Below the pieces are notes generated by a model. The model worked only from the letters and a program-made list of their open reading frames with translations. It made no database searches and was not told the origin of the DNA. Below, one piece after another: positions 37,310 through 44,311 of a stretch of DNA of 64,000 bases. Origin of the DNA: Amycolatopsis sp. MtRt-6 (GTDB taxonomy: Bacteria; Actinomycetota; Actinomycetes; Mycobacteriales; Pseudonocardiaceae); NCBI RefSeq assembly GCF_017308975.1, contig NZ_JADWPD010000014.1:124001-188000 (forward strand). Reading direction: 5' to 3'. The position numbers and the translations under genes were made by a program. How positions within the stretch are numbered: the stretch's first letter is position 1; each line of letters begins with the position of its first letter.

Positions 37310-37581
37310 ACACCGTCCCCGAAGACATGGAACGCCGCCTGCGCGAAACACTCGACACGCTGGCGGGCGGGGTCCACCCGGCCCCGGACGCCTACCGCAC
37401 GGCCCGCGGCGACTGGCTCCGCCGCGAACGACGGCGCCGCCTGGTGCTGGCCCTGCTGGTCGCGGTGGTGTTCACCGTGGCGGTGGTGATCGGCCTGTGG
37501 GTCCTCAACCAGGCCCCGGCCGGGAACGGCGCCATCTTCACCGAGCCGGCGAGCACGGTGCACCCGGCCGGCCGCGGTTGA
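37306..37581 (+). CDS. Small single-pass membrane protein, candidate anti-sigma factor
   Basis: A 91-residue protein with a soluble N-terminal part of about 40 residues (MNTVPEDMERRLRETLDTLAGGVHPAPDAY), a basic stretch RRERRRR, one strong membrane helix (about residues 46-66, LVLALLVAVVFTVAVVIGLWVL) and a short external tail. ATG overlaps the sigma-factor stop. Position and topology fit a membrane anti-sigma factor, although the cytosolic part is short and lacks a zinc-binding HxxxCxxC motif. It has no recognised family otherwise. Confidence 0.7.
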   Translation: MNTVPEDMERRLRETLDTLAGGVHPAPDAYRTARGDWLRRERRRRLVLALLVAVVFTVAVVIGLWVLNQAPAGNGAIFTEPASTVHPAGRG

Positions 37582-37690
37582 CGGGGGCGGTTTCCGCGCC
37601 CTTCGGAAAACGGCGCGTCCGGTTGGCGCCCGGCGGCCGATCGGCCGACACTGGCGGTAGCCGGGTGCCGCCGGGGTGGAGGTTCGTCCG

Positions 37691-38101
37691 TTGAGTTCGG
37701 AATACACGGTGATCAAGGCGATCCTCGTGCTCGAGGTGCGCTCCGCGACCGGGGGCAGCACGCCCCTGCGGGCCGACCTCCGCTACGACAGCCGGGAGCC
37801 CTACGCGGTCGCCCTCACCCTCCACACCGGACGCGGGCCCGTCGAGTGGCTCGCCGCGCGGGAGCTGCTCATCGACGGCCTGCACGCGCCGGCCGGGCTC
37901 GGCGACGTCCGGGTCGCGCCGGCCGCCGACCCCGCGGTGACCGTGATCGAGCTGCGGTCGCCGAGCGGGCGCGTCGCGCTCGAAGCCGGCACCGCCGAAA
38001 TCGTCGACTTCCTCTACCGCACCTGCGAGGCCCTGCCGCGCGGGGAGGAAAGCCGCGCCTTCGACTTCGACCGGGAACTGGCGAAGCTGACCTCGGAATA
38101 A
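37691..38101 (+). CDS. SsgA-family sporulation/cell division regulator
   Basis: A 136-residue SsgA-like protein. Members control septum placement and peptidoglycan remodelling during sporulation of filamentous actinomycetes, with SsgB recruiting FtsZ. Family features are the strand-rich core PLRADLRYDSREPYAVALTLHTGRGPVEWLAARELLIDGL and the C-terminal RTCEALPRGEESRAFDFDRELAKL. The first GTG (37676) leaves no room for a Shine-Dalgarno, while TTG 37691 has GGAGG about nine bases before it and gives the usual family length, so TTG is preferred. It is monocistronic and about 110 bases after the sigma/anti-sigma operon. Which Ssg paralogue it is cannot be told. Confidence 0.85.
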   Translation: MSSEYTVIKAILVLEVRSATGGSTPLRADLRYDSREPYAVALTLHTGRGPVEWLAARELLIDGLHAPAGLGDVRVAPAADPAVTVIELRSPSGRVALEAGTAEIVDFLYRTCEALPRGEESRAFDFDRELAKLTSE

Positions 38102-38120
38102 GCCGACGGCGGCCAGGGGG

Positions 38121-38171
38121 TTGACGCCGCGTGGGCATCATTCATACATTCGATGCCGATGTGTATGAATG
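38121..38171 (+). promoter_or_regulatory. Promoter with overlapping TetR-type operator
   Basis: TTGACG (38121-38126) and TACATT (38145-38150) are separated by 18 bases, a good sigma-70-like promoter. A perfect 10-bp inverted repeat, CATTCATACA at 38139-38148 and TGTATGAATG at 38162-38171, covers the -10. The operon it drives ends in a tetR-type gene, the obvious candidate to bind it. Confidence 0.75.
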
Positions 38172-38187
38172 ACGGGAGTTGATCCGC

Positions 38188-39636
38188 ATGCGGCTCGGCA
38201 AGACCGCCGTCGTCCTCGGGGGCAGTGCCGCCGGTCTCTGCGCGGCCGGAGCGCTCGCCCCGCACTTCGACCGCGTGCTGGTGCTGGAACGCGACGAACT
38301 GCCCGACGGCGCCGAGCACCGCCGCGGCGTGCCGCAGAGCAAGCACCCGCACTTCCTGCTGAACTCGGGCCGGCGCGCGATCGGCGCGCTGTTCCCCGGC
38401 TTCGAAGAAGACCTCATCGCGGCCGGCGGGCTGCTGCTGATGCCGTCCATGGACGCCGCCTACCTCGACGGCCCGGGCTGGTCGGCCCGCAAGCGCAGCG
38501 CCATGACGATGGTCTACGGCTCGCGGATCCTCATCGAGCGCGTACTGCGCGACAAGGTGCGCGAGCTGGCGAACGTCGTCGTCCGCGAGGGGGTCGCCGT
38601 GCGCGGCCTGACCACCGCGGACGGGGAAGTCACCGGCGTCGGGTTCTCCGCCGCCGACGGCGACGAGCACGTCGACGCCGACTTCGTCGTGGACGCGATG
38701 GGCCGCGGCTCCCCGGTTTCCGGCTGGCTGGCGGCGGCCGGCTGGCCCGAACCGCCGGTGCGGACGCTCGACGCCAAGGTCACCTACACCTCGCGCTGGT
38801 ACGACCTGCCCGCCGAACGCCCGGCGTCCTGGTGGTGGCGGCACCTGGTGATCATGCCGACGCCGGACAAGGGCGAGCACCCGGCCGAGCACGAGTTCCT
38901 GGTCAACTTCTTCCCGATCGAGGGCAACCGCGTCATCGCCTGCATGGGCTCGTGGGGACTGGAGATGCCCAGCACCACCGACGCGTTCGTCGAAACCGCG
39001 CGCCGGGTGCGGACGCCGTTGTTCGCCGACGCCATGGACCGGTGCGCCCCCGCCTCCCCGGTGCACCTCACCCGGTCGACCGGCAACAAGTGGCGCCGCT
39101 ACGACCGGCTGCGCACCCCGCCGCGGCGGCTGGTGTTCGTCGGCGACTCGATCTGCGCGTTCAACCCCTTCTACGCCCAGGGCATCAGTTCCGCGTCGGC
39201 CTCGGCCCTGCTGCTGCGCGAACACCTGGCACGCGCCGAGCGGCTCGACGCGAAGTTCACCTCGCGGTTCTTCGCCGCGCAACGCACGTTGCTGCGCGTG
39301 CCGTGGCGCCTGGCGATGGCCCGGGACCAGGGCTACGCGTGCGCGGTGGGCACCGAGCGGCTGCCGGAGTGGCGGCGGCGCGTCGTCGCGGCGATGTCGG
39401 CCCCGGCGTTCAGCCTCGTCGTCGGCGCCGCGCGGGAGGACGCCGTGGTCGACGAGCACTTCGCGAAGGTGTTCAACCTGGACGAATCGCTGGGGCAGAT
39501 GCTGCGCAACCCGCGCGTGCTCGCGGGCCTGCTGCGCTACCGCGTCCGCGCGGCGCTGGGCAGGCACCGCGTCCCGTTCGGGTTCGATCCCCAGGCCGAA
39601 CCGCCTGCCAAGGACTATTCGACGGCGACCGCGTGA
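38188..39636 (+). CDS. FAD-dependent monooxygenase/geranylgeranyl-reductase-like flavoprotein
   Basis: A 482-residue flavoprotein with an N-terminal Rossmann motif VVLGGSAAGLCAAGAL, ERDELPDGAEHRRGVPQSKHPHFLL (flavin-binding Arg and substrate region), DFVVDAMGRGSPV and the second FAD motif FVGDSICAFNPFYAQGIS (usual GD...P). It is related to FAD monooxygenases, halogenases and squalene-epoxidase-like proteins of actinomycete natural-product clusters. The outer TTG at 38179 is too close to the GGGAG, so ATG 38188 is preferred. It is the first gene of a three-gene operon controlled by an operator-like repeat at the promoter. Substrate unknown; the membrane protein partner hints at a lipid-soluble compound. 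Confidence 0.85.
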   Translation: MRLGKTAVVLGGSAAGLCAAGALAPHFDRVLVLERDELPDGAEHRRGVPQSKHPHFLLNSGRRAIGALFPGFEEDLIAAGGLLLMPSMDAAYLDGPGWSARKRSAMTMVYGSRILIERVLRDKVRELANVVVREGVAVRGLTTADGEVTGVGFSAADGDEHVDADFVVDAMGRGSPVSGWLAAAGWPEPPVRTLDAKVTYTSRWYDLPAERPASWWWRHLVIMPTPDKGEHPAEHEFLVNFFPIEGNRVIACMGSWGLEMPSTTDAFVETARRVRTPLFADAMDRCAPASPVHLTRSTGNKWRRYDRLRTPPRRLVFVGDSICAFNPFYAQGISSASASALLLREHLARAERLDAKFTSRFFAAQRTLLRVPWRLAMARDQGYACAVGTERLPEWRRRVVAAMSAPAFSLVVGAAREDAVVDEHFAKVFNLDESLGQMLRNPRVLAGLLRYRVRAALGRHRVPFGFDPQAEPPAKDYSTATA

Positions 39637-40709
39637 TGAGCACGGCGTGCGGGCCGGACGCCGAAGCCGTCACCCGCGGACTCGGCTTCGACTGCCACGA
39701 CGTCTCGCCGGTGGTTTCGCTCCGGCCGCCGTGGGCGCTCGCGCACTGGACGATGCCGCTGCTGGAGCTGCTGATCGTCGGCGGCGCGGTGTTCGCGCTG
39801 GTGCACGCCCTGCGCCGGTACCGCGCGGGCGATCCGGTGAACCTGGCGCTGTGGTGGGCTTCGCTGGTCTACCTCTTCGTCACCGAGCCGCCGCTGTACT
39901 TCCCGGAGTGGTTCGGCCTCGACCGGCTCTACGGCTTCATCTTCGCCCACAACCTCTTCACCGTGCAGCTCATGGCGGACCGGCTGCCGCTCTACATCGT
40001 GGCGTTCTACCCGGTGATCAGCCAGCTCGCCTACGAGGTCGTGCGCTCGCTGGGGCTCTTCCGCCGCGGGGCGTTGCGCGGCTCGGTGGCCGTGGCCTTC
40101 GTGCTGCAGGTGTTCTACGAGGTCTTCGACCACGTCGGCCCGCAGCTGAAGTGGTGGGCGTGGAACCCGGGCAACACGGTCGTCAACCAGCCGGCGCTGG
40201 CCTCGGTGCCGCTGAACAGCATGCTGCTGTTCGCTTCCGTCTCGATGGCCGCGATGACGTACCTCGTCGTGCGCCTGACGGGTGGCCCACCACGCCGCCG
40301 GCTGCCCCTGCGCGTCCTGCTGGCGGGCGTCCTCACGCCGCCGACCATGGCGATCGCCGGCATCCCGTCGAGCTTCGCCGGCGACGGCACCACCGCGCGG
40401 GCGTGGATCCTCGGCGTCGAACTGGGCCTGCTGTGGCTTGCCGGCGCGTGGATCGTCGTGGCGCATCTGCGGTCCGGGGAACCGGGCGAGCCGCTGACAG
40501 CCTTCGCGCGGTACTACCCCGCCCTTTACCTGGGCGGGATGGCGGTGTGCTGGCTGGCCGCCCTGCCGGGGTACCTGGCCGCGAAGGACGGCGTCACCGC
40601 GGACGGCACCCCGATCGGCAGCGGGCCGTACGCGCTGGCCTGCTTCGCCGGGGCCAGTCTGCTGCTGGTCGCGCTGTACCGGAAGGACCGCGCCCCCGTC
40701 CCGGGCTGA
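39636..40709 (+). CDS. Polytopic membrane protein, function unknown
   Basis: A 357-residue protein with about 8-9 hydrophobic helices (for example LLELLIVGGAVFALVHAL, VAVAFVLQVFYEVFDHV, SMLLFASVSMAAMTYLVV, CFAGASLLLVALY) separated by short loops, and a conserved-looking aromatic loop TEPPLYFPEWFGLDRLYGFIFAHNLF. I do not recognise a named family. ATG 39636 overlaps the stop of the flavoprotein gene (TGATG), so the two are translationally coupled. Context suggests a membrane partner or transporter for the product or substrate of that flavoprotein. Confidence 0.8.
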   Translation: MSTACGPDAEAVTRGLGFDCHDVSPVVSLRPPWALAHWTMPLLELLIVGGAVFALVHALRRYRAGDPVNLALWWASLVYLFVTEPPLYFPEWFGLDRLYGFIFAHNLFTVQLMADRLPLYIVAFYPVISQLAYEVVRSLGLFRRGALRGSVAVAFVLQVFYEVFDHVGPQLKWWAWNPGNTVVNQPALASVPLNSMLLFASVSMAAMTYLVVRLTGGPPRRRLPLRVLLAGVLTPPTMAIAGIPSSFAGDGTTARAWILGVELGLLWLAGAWIVVAHLRSGEPGEPLTAFARYYPALYLGGMAVCWLAALPGYLAAKDGVTADGTPIGSGPYALACFAGASLLLVALYRKDRAPVPG

Positions 40710-40735
40710 GCGATCCCTCGGGGAAGATGGGGCGC

Positions 40736-41362
40736 ATGGGGCACCACGGCTGGCAGGGCAACCCGCCCGGCACCGAAGACGAGGCACGCCGCCGGATCGT
40801 CGAAGCGGCGACGGCGTGCCTCGACCGCGCGGGCCTGGCCAAGACGAGCCTCTCGGACGTCGCCGCCGAGGCGGGTGTCACCCGGCAGACCGTCTACCGC
40901 TACTTCCCGGGCCTGAAGGAGATCCTGCGCGCGGTGGCGCTGGCCGGGGTCGAGGAGTTCGCCGGGCGGATGGAGCGGCACCTGGCCACGTTCGGCACGG
41001 CCGCCGAAGCCGCGGTGGAGTCGGTGGTGTTCGCCGTCCGGACGCTGCCCGGCGAGCCGCGCATGGGCCTGCTCCTGCAGGCGGGCGAAGCGGACTTCTT
41101 CACCGACGGCGTCGTTTCGCCGCTGGCGTTTTCCTACGGCGCGCGGATCCTCCGGAACCTGCCGGTGGACTGGGCGGCCGCCGGGATCGCCTCCGACGAG
41201 GACCTGCGGGGCCTGGCCGAGGTCCTGATGCGGCTGTTCCTGTCGTTCCTGCAGTACCCCTCGACGCCGCCGCTGACCGACGACGAGCTGCGCGCCCTCG
41301 TCCGCCGGTGGATCGGGCCGGCGTTGCGCGGGTTTCCGGAAACACCGCGCGAAATGCGCTGA
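40736..41362 (+). CDS. TetR-family transcriptional regulator
   Basis: A 208-residue repressor-type protein. The N-terminal helix-turn-helix is RRRIVEAATACLDRAGLAKTSLSDVAAEAGVTRQTVYRYFPGLKEIL, followed by an all-helical ligand-binding domain with no recognised signature. Two ATGs are possible (40727, 40736); GGGGAAG is nine bases from the second, which is chosen. It is the third gene of the flavoprotein operon (26 bases after the membrane protein) and probably autoregulates by binding the 10-bp inverted repeat at 38139-38171. Confidence 0.9.
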   Translation: MGHHGWQGNPPGTEDEARRRIVEAATACLDRAGLAKTSLSDVAAEAGVTRQTVYRYFPGLKEILRAVALAGVEEFAGRMERHLATFGTAAEAAVESVVFAVRTLPGEPRMGLLLQAGEADFFTDGVVSPLAFSYGARILRNLPVDWAAAGIASDEDLRGLAEVLMRLFLSFLQYPSTPPLTDDELRALVRRWIGPALRGFPETPREMR

Positions 41363-41414
41363 CAATTCCTGACAACGCGGAGGCTGTGACGCCTCCCACG
41401 CCCGGTGCCGAAAT

Positions 41415-41449
41415 GCCGGTGGCGAGGGCGCTCAGCCCTCGCCACCGGC
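41415..41449. terminator. Bidirectional terminator between tetR-type gene and lsr2
   Basis: A perfect 15-bp stem (GCCGGTGGCGAGGGC, loop GCTCA, GCCCTCGCCACCGGC) lies between two convergent genes. Confidence 0.85.
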
Positions 41450-41489
41450 GCTGCCGTGATCTCTCCCCAGTGATCTGGCGGCCACCGCG

Positions 41490-41903
41490 TTACTTCTTGG
41501 CGGCGGCGACCTTCTTGCGCGGGGCACGCTTGCGCGGCGGCGTGGCGGGCGCCTCGGCCTCTTCGACCTGGGCCTGCTCGTAGGCGGCGATCACCTCGGA
41601 GGAGAGGCGGCCGCGCTCGGAGACCTCGTAGCCGTTCGCGTTGGCCCAGGCGCGGATCTGCTGGTTGCGCTCGCGGTCGGTGGTGCTGGTCGTGGTCGAC
41701 TGCCCGGTGGCGACGCGGACCTTGCGGCCGCCGATGCGCCGTCCGGCCGCGATGTAGCGGGCCAGTTCGTCGCGCAGGGCGGTGGCGTTCTCGTCCGAGA
41801 GGTCGATTTCGTAGGTGACGCCGTCGAGGCCGAACTGAACGGTCTGGGCGGCGGTGCTGCCGTCGATGTCGTCCAGGATCTCGACGAGGACTTTCTGGGC
41901 CAC
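41490..41903 (-). CDS. lsr2: Lsr2-family nucleoid-associated protein with a basic C-terminal tail
   Basis: A 137-residue xenogeneic silencer. The N-terminal dimerisation domain (AQKVLVEILDDIDGSTAAQTVQFGLDGVTYEIDL) and the C-terminal DNA-binding domain with the minor-groove RGR motif (WANANGYEVSERGRLSSEVIAAYEQA) are intact. Typical Lsr2 ends close to this point at about 110 residues. Here a further tail of roughly 28 residues ends in PPRKRAPRKKVAAAKK, like the HU tails nearby. An open frame extends 30 codons upstream, but GTG 41903 with GAGGAG before it matches the family start. Lsr2 coats AT-rich foreign DNA, so its placement among accessory genes is suggestive. It may be a second copy besides a housekeeping lsr2. 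Confidence 0.9.
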   Translation of the reverse strand: MAQKVLVEILDDIDGSTAAQTVQFGLDGVTYEIDLSDENATALRDELARYIAAGRRIGGRKVRVATGQSTTTSTTDRERNQQIRAWANANGYEVSERGRLSSEVIAAYEQAQVEEAEAPATPPRKRAPRKKVAAAKK

Positions 41904-42138
41904 GTGAATGCTCCTCAGCTGGATGTGCGTCCGGGGAACGCGACGTGTGACAAGTTGCACAATGGTCGGCGTTCTTCGGTGGAGTGTATCCACCCGGGGA
42001 GAGGTACGGCAATTTCCTCCCGGTTAAGTGGAACGGAGGCGGCCCGGGGTGGTCCTGATAGGACCGGCTCGGCCCGCCGTCGTTCCGGCCGGGTCGTGGC
42101 CTTTCGTCCGGAACGACGACGGAAATCGCGCCGGGAAT

Positions 42139-42324
42139 CTAGGTTCCGGACGGCGTGGAGCCCTGCTCGCCGTGGTGGTAGGGCGGATCGGTGGCCAGCG
42201 CCTCGTCGGCGGCTCCTTCGGCGGGATCGGCCAGTTCGGCCTGCTCGGCGGCTTCTTTTGCCTCTTTGATGAGCTGCCGGCTGTGCGCGAGGTCCGCTTC
42301 GGGCCGGTTTTCGTTCTCCGTCAT
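42139..42324 (-). CDS. Small acidic hypothetical protein
   Basis: A 61-residue frame, MTENENRPEADLAHSRQLIKEAKEAAEQAELADPAEGAADEALATD and a short polar tail. It is rich in Glu, Ala and Asp and likely helical, with no membrane segment. AAGGAG lies five bases before the ATG, which makes translation credible. It sits between lsr2 and a hup gene, all on the minus strand, but with gaps above 200 bases. No family is recognised; similar small acidic proteins are common in actinomycetes. Confidence 0.65.
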   Translation of the reverse strand: MTENENRPEADLAHSRQLIKEAKEAAEQAELADPAEGAADEALATDPPYHHGEQGSTPSGT

Positions 42325-42950
42325 CGCGACTCCTTGCGGTCGGATTGCGTTCCCTGCGGGACGGCTACCCGCGAAGCCGTGAACGCAACCGTGGCGGGCC
42401 GCGGGCGGAAAGGTGGGGGAGCGTTCACCCCAACGTGTGGTGGCGGTGAATTCTTCGGGGGCCGGCGCGGGATCGGGTGGGGAGGTGACCGGGACCGGTT
42501 CCGCGAGCGGGGAATGCGGCGGGAAAGGACGGCGGGCGGGTTCCCCGCCGGTCGGTGCCTGCTGGGCGCGCGTTTGAACGATGGCCGGTGGACAGTGTTC
42601 AAGACGGCGGAGAGCGGCGCTGGGACGATCAGCGGGCGCCGGAGCCGGGTTCGGCCGGCAAGCCGGGAGTGGCGATCTCAGCGGGGTCCGCGAGTCATCG
42701 GCGCCGGGCAGGCGGCCTGGGTGCGGCGGATGCCTCGGCCTGCTCGGCGCGGCCCGGTGCGCCCCGCCGGGGGCGAATTCCGCCTCTCGGCCCGGAACAG
42801 CCTGGCTCGGAACAGCTGGCCCGGAGCAGCCTGGCCCGGAGCAGTCGGGCTCGGAACAGCTGGCTCGGAGCAGCCGGGCTCGGAGCAGCCGGGCCCGGCC
42901 AACCCGGCTCGGAGCAACCCGGCCCGCGACATCCCTGCCCCCGAATGCCG
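42325..42950. other. Gene-free region with a tandem repeat tract
   Basis: About 625 bases between the small acidic protein and the hup paralogue 2 terminator. No frame has believable start, domain or codon pattern. The right half holds the 14-15 bp repeat array annotated separately. The left half probably contains the promoter of the acidic protein gene. Confidence 0.5.
42789..42920. repeat. Tandem array of nine 14-15 bp units
   Basis: Nine imperfect copies of a unit like GGCTCGGAGCAGCCG follow each other, six of 15 bp and three of 14 bp, so the frame is not kept and the array is unlikely to encode a repeat protein. It lies 30 bases beyond the terminator of hup paralogue 2. Confidence 0.85.
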
Positions 42951-42986
42951 GAAGGGCCCCGCACCAGGCAGGTGCGGGGCCCTTCC
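42951..42986 (-). terminator. Terminator of hup paralogue 2
   Basis: GGAAGGGCCCCGCACC and GGTGCGGGGCCCTTCC form a near-perfect stem with a short loop, just past the minus-strand hup stop. It is almost the same hairpin as after hup paralogue 1. Confidence 0.85.
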
Positions 42987-43003
42987 GATCGTCGCGAGGG
43001 GTG

Positions 43004-43669
43004 TTACTTCTTCTTCGCGGCGGAGGTGCGCTTGGCCGGGGCCTTGGCGGCGGCCGGCTTCTTGGCGGCGGCGGTCTTGGTCGCGGCCGGCTTGGCGGCG
43101 GCCTTGGCCCGCGTCGTGGTCGCCTTCGCCGTGGTGGCCTTGGCCGCCGTGGTCTTCGCCGCGGCCGCCTTCGGGGCCGCCTTGGTGGCGGTGGCCTTGG
43201 CGGCCGGCTTCGCGGCCGCCGCGCGGGTGCGCGTCGTGGTCGAACGCGTGGTGGCCGGCTTGGCCGCGGCCGCACGGGTGGTGCGGGTCGTGGTGGCCTT
43301 GGCCGGGGCCGCAGCCGCCGTCTTGGTGGCGGTCGCGCGGGTCGACGTCGCCGCGGTGGCGCGCTTGACCGGGGTGGCCTTGGGGAGCTTCTTGGTGCCG
43401 GAGATGACGTCCTTGAAGGTGGTGCCGGCGCGGAAGGCGGGCACGTTGGTCTTCTTGACGCGGACGGCCTCACCGGTACGCGGGTTGCGGGCGGTGCGAG
43501 CGGCGCGGGCGCGCTTCTCGAACACCCCGAAGCCGGTGATGTTGACCTTTTCGCCCTTGTTGACCGTCCGGATGATGATGTCCACCAGACCGTCCACGGC
43601 CTGCGAAGCCACCTTCTTGTCGCCCAGACGCTCCGACAGCGCCTCGATCAGCTGGGCCTTGTTCGTCAT
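43004..43669 (-). CDS. HU-like nucleoid protein with Lys/Ala tail, paralogue 2
   Basis: A 221-residue protein with an HU domain (residues 1-94) nearly identical to paralogue 1 and to hupB, followed by a 125-residue tail of Ala, Lys, Thr and Arg (units like TTRTTRAAAAKPA, ending RTSAAKKK). It is expected to bind and bridge DNA non-specifically. GGAGG precedes the ATG by six bases. The upstream 60 bases match those of paralogue 1 closely, including the shared TTGGTAATACC, so the whole unit including promoter and terminator was duplicated. It lies near lsr2 on the same strand and is inverted relative to the other two hup genes. Confidence 0.93.
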   Translation of the reverse strand: MTNKAQLIEALSERLGDKKVASQAVDGLVDIIIRTVNKGEKVNITGFGVFEKRARAARTARNPRTGEAVRVKKTNVPAFRAGTTFKDVISGTKKLPKATPVKRATAATSTRATATKTAAAAPAKATTTRTTRAAAAKPATTRSTTTRTRAAAAKPAAKATATKAAPKAAAAKTTAAKATTAKATTTRAKAAAKPAATKTAAAKKPAAAKAPAKRTSAAKKK

Positions 43670-43726
43670 TCCAGTCCTCCATAGTGGAACTACTCGTCAC
43701 GGCCCATCTCGGCCGACACTGCACAC

Positions 43727-43737
43727 GGTATTACCAA
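43727..43737 (-). promoter_or_regulatory. Conserved hup promoter motif, copy 2
   Basis: On the minus strand TTGGTAATACC lies 68 bases before the hup start. Here it is part of a short palindrome, GTATTGGTAATAC. Confidence 0.6.
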
Positions 43738-44311
43738 TACCGCACAAAATCCAACCGGGGGTCGAAATATTTCCTTGTGCGGGGGCGGGTTCCGGCCCCG
43801 CGCGGCCCGCCGCCGGACGGCACCCGGAACGCGGGCCGAACCTTCGCCATGCCCCTGAGCAGGGAAAATACCCGGTGGGTGCCGTCCACAGTGGTCGTCC
43901 ATATAGGACCCGAGGCCCTTTCGGAGAACTTTTCCCGCGACACGCCGGAGCGGGCGTCCCGGCGTGTGTCCGAGCCCACCCCGGGCCCACCCCGGCCCCG
44001 ATCCCGCGCTGCGATCGGGGATCGCGGCCCGCTCCGGAGGCCCTTCGCCGTGGCGGCAGGCGGAAGCGCCCGGCCGTAACGCCGGGCCCGCCCGGCGCGA
44101 CCCCCGGGCACGGCGTTGCGGCGCAACCGGTCCGCTCCCGGAATGCCCTGCGGCGGGGCCGAAAGGTCCTCCCCGAAGGGTGAACTCACTCGTTCGGCGC
44201 AGTCTTGGCCTGCGCGGACAGCGCGTCGGCATCGCCGTGTTGGCCGCGGGACTGTCGTACCGGCGGGCTACTCTGCCGCGGGAGGAAGCGCCGGGTGAGA
44301 CAGGGAGAACC
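43738..44311. other. Divergent intergenic region between hup paralogue 2 and herA
   Basis: About 570 bases with no gene I can support. It should contain the herA operon promoter. The frame of herA is open upstream but shows no conserved sequence before GTG 44312. Confidence 0.5.

Noticed and set aside
42789..42920. Pentapeptide-repeat protein suggested by 5-residue periodicity in several frames
   Set aside because: Unit lengths alternate between 14 and 15 bp, so no single frame keeps the periodicity, and there is no start with ribosome site.
43738..44311. Upstream extension of the HerA-like protein (116 further codons in frame)
   Set aside because: The extension is Pro/Arg/Gly-rich without conserved character, and GTG 44312 has a good ribosome site.
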